64,000 nucleotides of DNA from Zea mays (GCF_902167145.1 NW_023366879.1:1-64000), one strand, 5' to 3'; shown: positions 37,320 through 49,166, counted from the stretch's first letter. Translations and numbers: made by a program. Notes: a model not told the origin generated them from the sequence alone.

Positions 37320-40300
37320 GGGGTTGTGTGGCCATTGATCATCGACCAGAGGCTCATACACCTCACCCCACATATGTTTCCTTGCCATAGATCACATTCT
37401 TGGATTTCTGGTGGAGACCATTTCTTGGTTAAAAACTCGTAGGTGTTAGCCTTCGGTATTATTGAAAATGGTCATTCATGGCTATTTTCGGCAAAATGGG
37501 GGTTTAGTGGCCATTTATCATCGACCAGAGGCTCATACACCTCACCCCACATATGTTTCCTTGCCATAGATTACATTCTTGGATTTCTGGTGGATTCCAT
37601 TTCTTGGTTAAAAACTCGTACGTGTTAGCCTTTGGTATTTTTGAAAATGGTCATTCATGGCTATTTTCGACAAAAATGGGGGTTGTGTGGCCATTGATCA
37701 TCGACCAGACGCTCATACACCTCACCCCACATATGTTTCCTTGCCATAGATCACATTCTTGTATTTATGGTGGAGACCATTTCTTGTTCAAAAATCCGTA
37801 GGTGTTAGCCTTCAGTGTCATTGAACATGGTCGTTCATGGCTATTTTCGACAAAAATTAGGGTTGTGTGGCCATTGATCGTCGACCAGAGGCTCATACAC
37901 CTCACCCCACATATGTTTCCTTGCCATAGATCACACCATAGATTACATTCTTGGACTTCTGGTGGAAACCATTTCTTGGTTAAAAACTCGTACGTGTTAG
38001 CCTTCGGTATTATTGAAAATGGTCATTCATGGCTATTTTCGGCAAAATGGGGGTTGTGTGGCCATTGATCATCGACCAGAGGCTCGTACACCTCACCCCA
38101 CATATGTTTCCTTGCCATAGATCACATTCTTGGATTTCTGGTGGAGTCCATTTCTTGGTCAAAAATCCGTAGGTGTTAGCCTTTGATATTTTTGAAAATG
38201 GTCATTCATGGATATTTTCGACAAAAATGGGGGTTGTGTGGCCATTGATCATCGACCAGACGCTCATACACCACACCCCACATATGTTTCCTTGCCATAG
38301 ATCACATTCTTGGATTTCTGGTGGAGACCATTTCTTGGTTAAAAACTCGTACGTGTTAGCCTTCGGTATTATTGAAAATGGTCGTTCATGGCTATTTTCG
38401 GCAAAATGGGGGTTGTGTGGCCATTGATCTTCCACCATAGGCTCATACACCTCACCCCACATATGTTTCCTTGCCATAGATCACATTCTTGGATTTCTGG
38501 TGGAGACCATTTCTTGGTCAAAAATCCGTAGGTGTTAGCCTTCGGTATTATTGAAAATGGTCGTTCATGGCTATTTTCGACAAAATGGGGGTTGTGTGGC
38601 CATTGATCATCGACCAGAGGCTCATACACCTCACCCCACATATGTTTCCTTGTCGTAGATCACATTCTTGGATTTTCTGGTGGAGACCATTTCTTGGGCA
38701 AAAATCCGTAGTTGTTAGCCTTCGATATTATTGAAAATGGTCGTTCATGGCTATTTTCGACAAAAATGGGGGTTGTGTGGCCATTGATATTCGACCAGAG
38801 GCTCATACACCTCACTACACATATGTTTCCTTGCCATAGATCACATTCTAGGATTTCTGGTGGAGACCATTTCTTGGTCAAAAATCCGTAGGTGTTAGCC
38901 TTCGGTATTATTGAAAATGGTCGTTCATGGCTATTTTCGACAAAAATGGGGGTTGTGTGGCCATTGATCATCGACCAGAGGCTCATACACCTCACCCCAC
39001 ATATGTTTCCTTGCCATAGATCACATTCTTGGATTTCTGGTGGACACCATTTCTTGGTCAAAAATCCGTAGGTGTTAGCCTTCGGTATTATTGAAAATGG
39101 TCGTTCATGGCTATTTTCGACAAAAATGGGGGTTGTGTGACCATTGATCATCGACCAGAGGCTCATACACCTCACCCCACATATGTTTCCTTGCCATAGA
39201 TCACATTCTTGGATTTTTGGTGGAGAGCATTTCTTGGTTAAAAACTCGTAGGTGTTAGCCTTCGGTATTATTGAAAATGGTCATTCATGGCTATTTTCGG
39301 CAAAATGGGGGTTGTGTGGCCATTTATCATCGACCAGAGGCTCATACACCTCACCCCACATATGTTTCCTTGCCATAGATTACATTCTTGGATTTCTGGT
39401 GGAGACCATTTCTTGGTTAAAAACTCGTACGTGTTAGCCTTTGGTATTTTTGAAAATGGTCATTCATGGCTATTTTCGACAAAAATGGGGGTTGTGTGGC
39501 CATTGATCATCGACCAGACGCTCATACACCTCACCCCACATATGTTTCCTTGCCATAGATCACATTCTTGGATTTATGGTGGAGACCATTTCTTGGTCAA
39601 AAATCCGTAGGTGTTAGCCTTCAGTGTCATTGAAAATGGTCGTTCATGGCTATTTTCGACAAAAATTAGGGTTGTGTGGCCATTGATCGTCGACCAGAGG
39701 CTCATACACCTCACCCCACATATGTTTCCTTGCCATAGATCACACCATAGATTACATTCTTGGATTTCTGGTGGAAACCATTTCTTGGTTAAAAACTCGT
39801 ACGTGTTAGCCTTCGGTATTATTGAAAATGGTCACTCATGGCTATTTTCGGCAAAATGGGGGTTGTGTGGCCATTGATCATCGACCAGAGGCTCGTACAC
39901 CTCACCCCACATATGTTTCCTTGCCATAGATCACATTCTTGGATTTCTTGTGGAGACCATTTCTTGGTCAAAAATCCGTAGGTGTTAGCCTTTAGTATTT
40001 TTGAAAATGGTCATTCATGGCTATTTTCGACAAAAATGGGGGTTGTGTGGCCATTGATCATCGACCAGACGCTCATACACCTCACCCCACATATGTTTCC
40101 TTGCCATAGATCACATTCTTGGATTTCTGGTGGAGACCATTTCTTGGTTAAAAACTCGTACGTGTTAGCCTTCGGTATTATTGAAAATGGTCGTTCATGG
40201 CTATTTTCGGCAAAATGGGGGTTGTGTGGCCATTGATCTTCCACCATAGGCTCATACACCTCACCCCACATATGTTTCCTTGCCATAGATCACATTCTTG

Positions 40301-40510
40301 GATTTCTGGTGGAGACCATTTCTTGGTCAAAAATCCGTAGGTGTTAGCCTTCGGTATTATTGAAAATGGTCGTTCATGGCTATTTTCGACAAAAATGGGG
40401 GTTGTGTGGCCATTGATCATCGACCAGAGGCTCATACACCTCACCCCACATATGTTTCCTTGCCATAGATCACATTCTTGGATTTCTGGTGGAGACCATT
40501 TCTTGGTCAA
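37320..40510 (+). repeat. Tandem duplication of a ten-monomer K180 block, offset 1809 bp
   Basis: Variant order from about 37.32 to 38.7 kb recurs from about 39.13 to 40.51 kb. Paired positions 37443/39252, 37802/39611, 38173/39982 and 38369/40178 all give 1809 bp. Both copies carry the short CACACCATAGATTACATTC insertion and the rare GATCTTCCACCATAGG variant. Confidence 0.88.
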
Positions 40511-40650
40511 AAATCCGTAGGTGTTAGCCTTCGGTATTTTTGAAAATGGTCATTCATGGCTATTTTCGGCAAAATGGGGGTTGTGTGGCCATTGATCATC
40601 GACCAGAGGCTCGTACACCTCACCCCACATATGTTTCCTTGCCATAGATC

Positions 40651-41102
40651 AAATGTTCTCCACCATAAATCCAAGAATGTGATCTATGGCAAGGAAACAT
40701 ATGTGTAGTGAGGTGTATGAGCCTCTGGTCGAAGATCAATGGTCTCCACCAGAAATCCAAGAATGTGATCTATGGCAAGGAAACATATGTGGGGTGAGGT
40801 GTATGAGCCTCTGGTCGATGATCAATGGCCACACAACCCCCATTTTGTCGAAAATAGCCATGAATGACCATTTTCAATAATACCGAAGGCTAACACGTAC
40901 GAGTTTTTAACCAAGAAATGGTTTCCACCAGAAATCCAAGAATGTAATATATGGCAAGGAAACATATGTGGGGTGAAGTGTACGAGCCTCTGGTCGATGA
41001 TCAATGGCCACACAACCCCCATTTTTTATGAAAATAGCCATGAGCGACCATTTTCAAAAATACTAGAGGCTAACACCTACGGATTTTAGACCAAGAAATG
41101 GT
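40651..41102 (-). repeat. K180 array, orientation B, left flank of copia element
   Basis: At 40651 the array flips: an A monomer ends at GCCATAGATCA and the B reading starts AAATGTTCTCCACC. Near 40731-40750 it contains the 94-bp-deletion junction that also occurs in A orientation near 206, 818 and 1834. The copia element starts 452 bp further on. Confidence 0.92.
41098..41102. other. Target site duplication ATGGT, left of copia element
   Basis: ATGGT precedes TGATAG at 41103 and is repeated at 50427-50431. In orientation A it is ACCAT of GAGACCATTTCTTGG, one base from the gypsy target. Confidence 0.96.
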
Positions 41103-42395
41103 TGATAGTCGCCTAGAGGGGGGGGTGAATAGGGCGAAACTGAAATTTACAAATATAAACACAACTACAAGCCGGGTTAGCGTTAGAAATATGAAACCGA
41201 GTCCGCGAGAGAGGGTGGAAAACAAATCGCAAGCAAATGAAGAGTGTGACACGCGAATTTGTTTTACCGAGGTTCGGTTCTCTCAAACCTACTCCCCGTT
41301 GAGGAGGCCACAAAGGCCGGGTCTCTTTCAACCCTTCCCTCTCTCAAACGATCCCACGGATCGAGTGAGCTTTCTCTTCTCAATCACTTGGAACACAAAG
41401 TACCCACAAGGACCACCACAAGTTTGGTGTCTCTTGCCTCAATTACAAGTGAGTTTGATCGCAATGAAGGAATCAAGAAAGAAGAAAGCAATCCAAGCGC
41501 AAGAGCTCGAAAGAACACAAGCAAATCTCTCTCTCTAGTCACTAGGGCGTTGTGTGGAATTTGGAGAGGATTTGATCTCTTTGGTGTGTCTAGAATTGAA
41601 TGCTAGAGCTCTTGTAAGTAGTTGGGAAGTGGAAAACTTGGATGCAATGAATGGTTGGGTGGTTGGGGTATTTATAGCCCCAACCACCAAAATAACCGTT
41701 GGTGGAGGCTGTCTGTTCGATGGCGCACCGGACATGTCCGGTGCCCCTGCCACGTCACCAGTGCCGTTGGAATCTGACCGTTGGAGTTTTGACTTCTGGG
41801 CCCGCCTCGATGTCCGGTGGCGCACCGGACATGCACTGTTCACTGTCCGGTGCGCCGGCATGGGCGACTCTGACTTCTGCGCGCGCTGCGCGCGCAATAA
41901 ATGCATCGCAGGTAGCCGTTGGCGCCGAAGTAGCCGTTGCTCCGTTGATGCACTGGACAGTCCGGTGCACACCGGACATGTCCGGTGAATTATAGCGGAG
42001 CAGCCGCTCTGATTTCCCGAGGCTGGCGAGTTCCTGAGCCGCGTCCCGTTGGAGCACCGGACACTGTCCGGTGTACACCGGACAGTCCGGTGAATTATAG
42101 CGCGCCGGCTCTGGAGAATTCCCGAAGGCGACGAGTTCGCGTTGAAGTCCTTTGGTGCACCGGACACTGTCCAGTGGTGCACCGGACAGTCCGGTGCGCC
42201 AGACCAGAGGAGCCTTCGGTTGCTCCTTTGCTCTTTTGTTGAACCCAACACTTGGTCTTTTTATTGGCTAAGTGTGAACCTTTTGCACCTGTATAACTTA
42301 TACACTAGAACAAACTAGTTAGTCCAAAGATTTGTGTTGGGCAATTCAACCACCAAAATTATATAGGAACTAGGTGTAAGCCTATTTCCCTTTCA
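41103..42395 (-). repeat. 3' LTR of copia element (full length)
   Basis: This 1293-bp copy pairs with 49215-50426. It includes an 81-bp segment (41620-41700) that the other LTR lacks. On the element strand it starts TGAAAGGGAAATAGGC and ends CTATCA. Several CACCGGAC/GTCCGGTG palindromes lie between about 41720 and 42205, upstream of the TATA box in element sense. Confidence 0.96.
41669..41676 (-). promoter_or_regulatory. Probable TATA box of the copia LTR
   Basis: On the element strand this reads GGGGCTATAAATACCCC. It lies just downstream of the palindrome-rich U3 region, where a core promoter is expected. It falls within the 81 bp that are missing from the 5' LTR. Confidence 0.65.
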
Positions 42396-42409
42396 ATCTC
42401 CCCCTTTTT
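42396..42409 (-). other. Polypurine tract of copia element
   Basis: The element strand reads AAAAAGGGGGAGAT immediately before the 3' LTR, a standard site for plus-strand priming. Confidence 0.85.
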
Positions 42410-43213
42410 GGTGATTGATGCCAACACAAACCAAAGCAAATATAGAAGTGCATAATTGAACTAGTTTGCATAATATAAGTGCAAAGGTTGCTTGGAATTG
42501 AGCCAATATAAATACTTACAAGATATGCATGGATTATTTCTTCATTTTTAACATTTTGGACCACGCTTGCACCACATGTTTTGTTTTTGCAAAATCTTTT
42601 CTAAATCTTTTCAAAGTTCTTTTGCAAATAGTCAAGGGTAAATGAATAAGAGTTTGCAAAGCATTTTCAAGATTTGAAAATTTCTCCCCCTGTTCCAAAT
42701 GCTTTTCCTTTGACTAAACAAAACTCCCCCTAAATAAAATCTCCTCTTAGTGTTCAAGAGGGTTTTGATGAAACAATTTTGAAATACTACTTTCTCCCCT
42801 TTTTGAACACATTAAGATACCAAATTGACAATTGGAAATTACATTTTAAAATTAGGTGGTGGTGCGGTCCTTTTGCTTTGGGCTAATACTTCCTCCCCCT
42901 TTGGCATGAATCGCCAAAAACGGAGTCATTAGAGCCCTTCAAATAACTTTCTCCTCCCTTGGTCATAAATAAAAGAGTGAAGATTATACCAAAGTAGGAG
43001 TCCTTTTGTTTTGCTCTCTCCCCCAAGGATAGAGAGCGGCTCGGAGTGACGGCGAAGGATGAGTTGACGGAGTGGAAGCCTTTGTCTTCGCCGAAGACTC
43101 CAATGCCCTTTCAATGCACCTATGACTTGATTTGAAGTAGACTTGAAAACACATTAGTCATAGCATATGAAAGAGACATGATCAAAGGTATATTCATGAG
43201 CTATGTGTGCAAG
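42410..43213. other. Non-coding stretch between pol and 3' LTR of copia element
   Basis: It is rich in CTCCCCC and TTTTG tracts with no convincing frame on either strand. SIRE-type relatives can carry an envelope-like gene here; I see none. Confidence 0.75.
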
Positions 43214-46200
43214 TTAGCAATAGAAATTTCTAGAATCAAGAATATTGAGCTCATGCCTAAGTTTGGTAAAAGTTTGTTCATCAAGTGGTTTGGTAAAGAT
43301 ATCGGCTAATTGATCTTTAGTATTAATGTATGCAATCTCAATATCTCCCTTTTGTTGGTGATCCCTAAGAAAATGATACCGAATGGCTATGTGCTTAGTG
43401 CGGCTATGCTCGACGGGATTGTCGGCCATTTTGATTGCACTCTCATTATCACATAGCAAAGGGACTTTGGTTAATTTGTAACCGTAGTCCCGCAGGGTTT
43501 GCCTCATCCAAAGCAATTGCGCGCAACAATGACCTGCGGCAATGTACTCGGCTTCGGCGATTGAAAGAGCGACCGAATTTTGCTTGTTTGAGGCCCAAGA
43601 CACCAAGGATCTTCCCAAGAACTGGCAAGTCCCTGATGTGCTCTTTCTATTTATCTTACACCCTGCCCAATCGGCATCTGAATAACCAATTAAATCAAAA
43701 GTGGATCCCCGAGGGTACCAAAGCCCAAACTTAGGAGTATAAGCCAAATATCTCAAGATTCGTTTTACGGTCGTAAGGTGGGATTCCTTAGGGTCGGATT
43801 GGAATCTTGCACACATGCAAAGGGAAAGCATAATGTCCGGTCGAGATGCACATAAATAGAGTAATGAACCTATCATCGACCGGTATACCTTTTGATCCAC
43901 GGACTTACCTCCCGTGTCGAGGTCGAGATGCCCATTAGTTCCCATGGGTGTCTTGATGGGTTTGGCATCCTTCATCCCAAACTTGGTTAGAATGTCTTGA
44001 GTGTACTTTGTTTGGCTGATGAAGGTGCCCTCTTGGAGTTGTTTGACTTGGAATCCTAGAAAATACTTCAACTCCCCCATCATCAACATCTCGAACTTTT
44101 GTGTCATGATCCTACTAAATTCTTCACAAGTAGATTCGTTAGTAGACCCAAATATGATATCATCAACATAAATTTGGCATACAAACAAATCATTGTCAAG
44201 AGTTTTAGTGAATAGAGTAGGATCGGCTTTTCCGACTTTGAAGCCATTAGCAATAAGGAAATCCCTAAGGCATTCATACCATGCTCTTGGGGCTTGCTTG
44301 AGCCCGTAAAGCGCCTTAGAGAGCTTATAGACATGGTTAGGATACTCACTGTCTTCAAAGCCGGGAGGTTGCTCAACATAGACCTCTTCCTTGATTGGTC
44401 CATTGAGGAAGGCACTTTTCACGTCCATTTGATAAAGCTTAAAGCCATGGTAAGTAGCATAGGCTAATAATATACGAATTGACTCAAGCCTAGCTACGGG
44501 TGCATAGGTTTCACCGAAATCCAAACCTTCGACTTGGGAGTATCCCTTGGCCACAAGTCGAGCTTTGTTCCTTACCACCACACCATGCTCGTCTTGCTTG
44601 TTGCGGAAGACCCATTTGGTTCCTACAACATTTTGGTTAGGACGTGGAACTAAATGCCATACCTCATTCCTAGTGAAGTTGTTGAGCTCTTCTTGCATCG
44701 CCACCACCCAATCCGAATCTTGTAGTGCTTCCTCTACCCTGTGTGGCTCAATAGAGGAAACAAACGAGTAATGTTCACAAAAATGTGCAACACGAGATCT
44801 AGTAGTTACCCCCTTATGAATGTCGCCGAGGATGGTGTCGACGGGGTGATCTCGTTGGATTGCTTGGTGGACTCTTGGGTGTGGCGGCCTTTGTTCCTCT
44901 TCCTCCTTGTCTTCCTCATTTGCATCTCCCCCTTGATCATTGCCATCATCTTGAGGTGGCTCAATTGCTTGATCTTCTACTTCATCAACTTGAGCCTCAT
45001 CCTCATTTTGAGTTGGTGGAGATGCTCGCGTGGAGGAGGATGGTTGATCTTGTGCTTTTGGAAGCTCTTCGGATTCCTTAGGACACACATCCCCAATGGA
45101 CATGTTCCTTAGCGCGATGCACGGAGCCTCTTCATCACCTATCTCATCAAGATCAATTTGCTCTACTTGAGAGCCGTTAGTTTCATCAAACACAACGTCA
45201 CATGAGACTTCAACTAGTCCAGTGGACTTGTTAAAGACCCTATATGCCCTTGTGTTTGAGTCATAACCATGTAAAAAGCCTTCCACAGTCTTAGGAGCAA
45301 ATTTAGATTTTCTACCTCTTTTAATAAGAATAAAGCATTTGCTACCAAAGACTCTAAAATATGAAATGTTGGGCTTTTTACCGGTTAGGAGTTCATATGA
45401 TGTCTTCTTGAGGATTCGGTGTAGATACAACCGGTTGATGGCGTAGCAAGCGGTGTTGACCGCCTCGGCCCAAAACCGATCCGAAGTCTTGTACTCATCA
45501 AGCATGGTCCTTGCCATGTCTAATAGAGTTCGATTCTTCCTCTCCACTACACCATTTTGTTGTGGGGTGTAGGGAGAAGAGAACTCATGCTTGATGCCCT
45601 CTTCCTCAAGAAAGCCTTCGATTTGAGAGTTCTTGAACTCCGTCCCGTTGTCGCTTCTTATTTTCTTGATCCTTAAGCCAAACTCATTTTGAGCCCGTCT
45701 CAAGAATCCCTTTAAGGTCTCTTGGGTTTGAGATTTTTCCTGTAAAAAGAATACCCAAGTGAAGCGAGAATAATCATCCACTATTACAAGACAATACTTA
45801 CTCCCGCCGATGCTTATGTAAGCAATTGGGCCGAATAGGTCCATGTGTAGGAGCTCCAGTGGTCTTTCGGTCGTCATGATGTTCTTGTGTGGATGATGGG
45901 CTCCAACTTGCTTTCCTGCCTGACATGCACTACAAATCCTGTCTTTCTCAAAATGAACATTTGTTAGTCCTAAAATGTGTTCTCCCTTTAGAAGCTTATG
46001 AAGATTCTTCATCCCAACATGGGCTAGTCGGCGGTGCCAGAGCCAACCCATGTTAGTCTTAGCAATTAAGCATGTGTCGAGTTCAGCTCTATCAAAATCT
46101 ACTAAGTATAGCTGACCCTCTAACACACCCTTAAATGCTATTGAATCATCACTTCTTCTAAAGACAGTGACACCTACATCAGTAAATAGACAGTTGTAGC

Positions 46201-46456
46201 CCATTTGACATAATTGTGAAACGGAAAGCAAATTGTAATCTAAAGAATCTACAAGAAAAACATTGGAAATTGAATGGTCAGGAGATATAGCAATTTTACC
46301 AAGACCTTTGACCAAACCTTGATTTCCATCCCCGAATGTGATAGCTCGTTGGGGATCTTGGTTTTTCTCATAGGAGGAGAACATCCTTTTCTCCACTGTC
46401 ATATGGTTTGTGCACCCGCTGTCGAGTATCCAACTTGAGCCCCCGAATGCATAAAC
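43214..46456 (-). CDS. copia pol: protease, integrase, reverse transcriptase, RNase H
   Basis: The open frame starts after a TAG at 46457-46459 and runs to a stop at 43214. The first ATG is at 46402, giving 1062 residues. The protease motif WILDSGC lies before that ATG, so translation probably enters from gag or by splicing rather than at this ATG. Numbering from the ATG: integrase HHCC finger at H123/H135/C157/C160; DDE core D188, D251 (SDNGTEF), E287; an acidic linker at about 410-510; RT with AFLNG and YVDD at 745-748; RNase H residues D909, E950 and D985. It ends in the usual DIFTKPL region. No stop or frameshift interrupts it. It is in a different frame from gag, the gag stop lying 11 bases upstream of this frame's TAG. 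Confidence 0.93.
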   Translation of the reverse strand, partial: VYAFGGSSWILDSGCTNHMTVEKRMFSSYEKNQDPQRAITFGDGNQGLVKGLGKIAISPDHSISNVFLVDSLDYNLLSVSQLCQMGYNCLFTDVGVTVFRRSDDSIAFKGVLEGQLYLVDFDRAELDTCLIAKTNMGWLWHRRLAHVGMKNLHKLLKGEHILGLTNVHFEKDRICSACQAGKQVGAHHPHKNIMTTERPLELLHMDLFGPIAYISIGGSKYCLVIVDDYSRFTWVFFLQEKSQTQETLKGFLRRAQNEFGLRIKKIRSDNGTEFKNSQIEGFLEEEGIKHEFSSPYTPQQNGVVERKNRTLLDMARTMLDEYKTSDRFWAEAVNTACYAINRLYLHRILKKTSYELLTGKKPNISYFRVFGSKCFILIKRGRKSKFAPKTVEGFLHGYDSNTRAYRVFNKSTGLVEVSCDVVFDETNGSQVEQIDLDEIGDEEAPCIALRNMSIGDVCPKESEELPKAQDQPSSSTRASPPTQNEDEAQVDEVEDQAIEPPQDDGNDQGGDANEEDKEEEEQRPPHPRVHQAIQRDHPVDTILGDIHKGVTTRSRVAHFCEHYSFVSSIEPHRVEEALQDSDWVVAMQEELNNFTRNEVWHLVPRPNQNVVGTKWVFRNKQDEHGVVVRNKARLVAKGYSQVEGLDFGETYAPVARLESIRILLAYATYHGFKLYQMDVKSAFLNGPIKEEVYVEQPPGFEDSEYPNHVYKLSKALYGLKQAPRAWYECLRDFLIANGFKVGKADPTLFTKTLDNDLFVCQIYVDDIIFGSTNESTCEEFSRIMTQKFEMLMMGELKYFLGFQVKQLQEGTFISQTKYTQDILTKFGMKDAKPIKTPMGTNGHLDLDTGGKSVDQKVYRSMIGSLLYLCASRPDIMLSLCMCARFQSDPKESHLTTVKRILRYLAYTPKFGLWYPRGSTFDLIGYSDADWAGCKINRKSTSGTCQFLGRSLVSWASNKQNSVALSIAEAEYIAAGHCCAQLLWMRQTLRDYGYKLTKVPLLCDNESAIKMADNPVEHSRTKHIAIRYHFLRDHQQKGDIEIAYINTKDQLADIFTKPLDEQTFTKLRHELNILDSRNFYC

Positions 46457-46469
46457 CTACAAAACAATT

Positions 46470-49166
46470 TTAGTTCTTGACTTTAGGTACCCAAACGGTT
46501 TTGGGTCCTTTGGCATTAGAAACAAGAACTTTGGGTATCCAATCACAAGTCTTTGACCCCTTGTGTTTGCCCCCAACAAACTTGGCAACTACCTTGCCGG
46601 ATTTGTTAGTCAAAACATAAGATGCATCAAAAGTTTTAAAAGAAATATCATGATCATTTGATGCAATAGGAGTTTTCTTCTTAGGCAACTTAGCACGGGT
46701 TGGTTGCCTAGAGCTAGATGTCTCACCCTTATACATAAAAGCATGATTAGGGCCAGAGTGAGACTTCCTAGAGTGAATTCTCCTAATTTTGTCCTCGGGA
46801 TAACCGGCAGGGTATAAAATGTAACCCTCGTTATCCTGAGGCATGGGAGCCTTGCCCTTAACAAAGTTGGACAATCTTTTAGGAGGGGCATTAAGTTTGA
46901 CATTGTCTCCCCTTTGAAAGCCAATGCCATCCTTGATGCCCGGGCGTCTCCCATTATAGAGCATACTTCTAGCAAATTTAAACTTTTCATTTTCTAAGTT
47001 ATGCTCAACAATTTTAGCATCTAATTTTGCTATATGATCATTTTGTTGTTTAATCAAAATCATGTGATCATGAATAGCATCAACATCAATATCTCTACAT
47101 CTAGTACAAATAGTGACATGCTCAATGGTAGATGTAGATGGTTTGCAAGAATTAAGTTCAACAATCTTAGCACGTAATATATCATTCTTATCTCTAAGAT
47201 CGGAAATTGTAACTTTGCAAACATCAAAATCTTTAGCCTTAGCAATCAAGTTTTCATTTTCTAATCTAAGGCTAGCAAGAGATACATTCAATTCTTCAAT
47301 CTTAGCAAGTAAATCATCATTATTGTTTCTAAGATTGGGAATTGAAATATCACAAACATGAGAATCAACCTTAGCATTTAAACTAGCATTTTCATTTCTA
47401 AGGTTGTCAATCATCTCATGGCAAGTGCTTAGCTCACTAGATAGTTTTTGACATTTTTCTACTTCTAGAGCATAAGCATTTTTAACCTTAACATGCTTCT
47501 TATTTTCTTTAATAAGGAAGTCCTCTTGAGTGTCCAAGAGATCATCCTTTTCATGAATGGCACTAATCAATTCATTAAGTTTTTCCTTTTGTTGCATGTT
47601 GAGGTTGGCAAAAAGAGATCGCAAGTTATCCTCCTCATCACTAGCATTATCATCACTAGAAGACTCATATTTAGTGGAGGAGTTAGATTTAACCTTCTTC
47701 CGTTTGTCGTCCTTTGCCATGAGGCACTTGTGGCCGACGTTGGGGAAGAGGAGTCCCTTGGTGACGGCGATGTTGGCGGCGTCCTCGTCGTCAGAGGAGT
47801 CGCTTGAGCTCTCGTCGGAGTCCCACTCCCGACAAACATGGGCATCGCCGCCCTTCTTCTTGTAGTACCTCTTCTTTTCTCTCCACTTGCCCTTCTTGTC
47901 GTTATCCCTGTCACTATCACTTGATAATGGACATTTTGCAATAAAGTGACCGGGCTTACCACACTTGTAGCAAACTTTCTTGGAGCGGGACTTGTAGTCT
48001 TTCCCCCTCCTTTGCTTGAGGATTTGGCGGAAGCTCTTGATGACGAGCGCCATTTCCTCATTGTCGAGCTTGGAGGCGTCGATTGGTTGTCTACTTGGTG
48101 TAGACTCCTCCTTCTTTTCCTCTGTCGCCTTGAATGCGACGGGTTGAGCTTCGGATGTGGAGGGATCATCAAGCTCGTTGATCTCCCTCGAGCCTTCGAT
48201 CATGCACTCAAAACTTACAAAATTCCCGATAACTTCCTCTGGGGTCATTTTAGTATATCTAGGATTACCACGAATTAATTGAACTTGAGTGGGGTTAAGG
48301 AAAATGAGAGATCTTAGAATAACCTTAACCACTTCGTGGTCGTCCCACTTCTTGCTCCCGAGGTTGCGCACTTGGTTCACCAAGGTCTTGAGCCGGTTGT
48401 ACATGTGTTGTGGCTCTTCCCCTTTGCGAAGCCGGAACCGACCGAGCTCCCCCTCGATCGTTTCCCACTTGGTGATCTTTGTGAGCTCATCTCCCTCGTG
48501 CGCGGTTTTGAGCACATCCCAAACCTCCTTGGCGCTCTTCAACCCTTGAACTTTGTTATACTCCTCTCTACTTAAAGAGGCGAGGAGTATTGTTGTTTCT
48601 TGAGAGTTGAAGTGCTCGATTTGGGCCACCTCATCCTCATCATAGTCTTCATCCCCTACGGACGGTACCTGTGCACCAAACTCAACAACATCCCATATAC
48701 TTTTGTGGAGCGAGGTTAGATGAAATCGCATTAAATCGCTCCACCTAGCGTAATATTCACCATCAAAAGTTGGTGGTTTGCCTAATGGGACGGAAAGTAA
48801 AGGTGTATGTTTAGAAATGCGAGGGTAGCTTAGGGGAATCTTACTATACTTCTTACGCTCTTGGCGTTTAGAAGTGACGGACGCCGCGTCGGAGCCGGAG
48901 GTGGATGTTGATGAAGTGTCGGTCTCGTAGTAGACGACTTTCCTCATCCTCTTGTGCTTGTCCCCACTCCGATGCGGCTTGTGAGAGGAAGATTTCTCCT
49001 TCTTCTCTTTGTGGTGAGAAGAAGATTTCTTCTCCTTCCCTTTGTTGGAGGAGCTCTTCTTCTTCTCCTTCCTCTTAGTGCGGGACTCTTCCGATGAAGT
49101 GCTCCCGTGGCTTGTAGTGGGCTTTTCGCCGGTCTCCATCTCCTTCTTGGCGTGATCTCCCGACAT
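46470..49166 (-). CDS. copia gag with zinc knuckle and long coiled-coil C-terminal half
   Basis: The frame encodes 898 residues. Residues 20-75 are a Lys/Ser-rich basic tail. About 125-330 is the copia-type gag core (PPTFDGEYYARW, then leucine-rich helices). A CX2CX4HX4C nucleocapsid knuckle is at C399/C402/H407/C412, followed by acidic Ser/Asp runs. About 520-760 is predicted by eye to be coiled coil, with repeated LRN/LND/LRL units. The protein would form the particle shell and bind the RNA. It is much longer than a Ty1-type gag, as is usual in SIRE-like elements. The start ATG at 49166 lies 35 bases downstream of the primer site in element sense. No disruption is visible. Confidence 0.92.
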   Translation of the reverse strand: MSGDHAKKEMETGEKPTTSHGSTSSEESRTKRKEKKKSSSNKGKEKKSSSHHKEKKEKSSSHKPHRSGDKHKRMRKVVYYETDTSSTSTSGSDAASVTSKRQERKKYSKIPLSYPRISKHTPLLSVPLGKPPTFDGEYYARWSDLMRFHLTSLHKSIWDVVEFGAQVPSVGDEDYDEDEVAQIEHFNSQETTILLASLSREEYNKVQGLKSAKEVWDVLKTAHEGDELTKITKWETIEGELGRFRLRKGEEPQHMYNRLKTLVNQVRNLGSKKWDDHEVVKVILRSLIFLNPTQVQLIRGNPRYTKMTPEEVIGNFVSFECMIEGSREINELDDPSTSEAQPVAFKATEEKKEESTPSRQPIDASKLDNEEMALVIKSFRQILKQRRGKDYKSRSKKVCYKCGKPGHFIAKCPLSSDSDRDNDKKGKWREKKRYYKKKGGDAHVCREWDSDESSSDSSDDEDAANIAVTKGLLFPNVGHKCLMAKDDKRKKVKSNSSTKYESSSDDNASDEEDNLRSLFANLNMQQKEKLNELISAIHEKDDLLDTQEDFLIKENKKHVKVKNAYALEVEKCQKLSSELSTCHEMIDNLRNENASLNAKVDSHVCDISIPNLRNNNDDLLAKIEELNVSLASLRLENENLIAKAKDFDVCKVTISDLRDKNDILRAKIVELNSCKPSTSTIEHVTICTRCRDIDVDAIHDHMILIKQQNDHIAKLDAKIVEHNLENEKFKFARSMLYNGRRPGIKDGIGFQRGDNVKLNAPPKRLSNFVKGKAPMPQDNEGYILYPAGYPEDKIRRIHSRKSHSGPNHAFMYKGETSSSRQPTRAKLPKKKTPIASNDHDISFKTFDASYVLTNKSGKVVAKFVGGKHKGSKTCDWIPKVLVSNAKGPKTVWVPKVKN

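Larger units (their letters stand above)
29198..40650 (+). repeat. K180 array, orientation A (middle block)
   Basis: About 64 monomers. It includes two recent large tandem duplications (offsets 2019 and 1809 bp) and repeated 202-bp monomers. Two sites near 37930 and 39740 have a short duplication, so that CACACCATAGATTACATTC replaces the usual CACATTC. No gene is present. Confidence 0.96.

Noticed and set aside
36742..37335. Open frame of 197 codons, and many of 60-170 codons throughout the K180 array on both strands
   Set aside because: The monomer is 180 bp, a multiple of three, so a frame open in one unit stays open across units until an indel or stop variant. The predicted peptides simply repeat with the satellite. 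There is no promoter, domain or codon signature.
41098..42251. Frames of 98-238 codons in both copia LTRs (repeated near 49.2-50.3 kb)
   Set aside because: They are by-products of GC-rich LTR sequence with palindromes. They overlap one another on both strands and change reading between the two LTR copies.
42396..43213. Possible envelope-like gene downstream of copia pol
   Set aside because: No long frame and no membrane-spanning segment is present; the stretch is pyrimidine-rich spacer.
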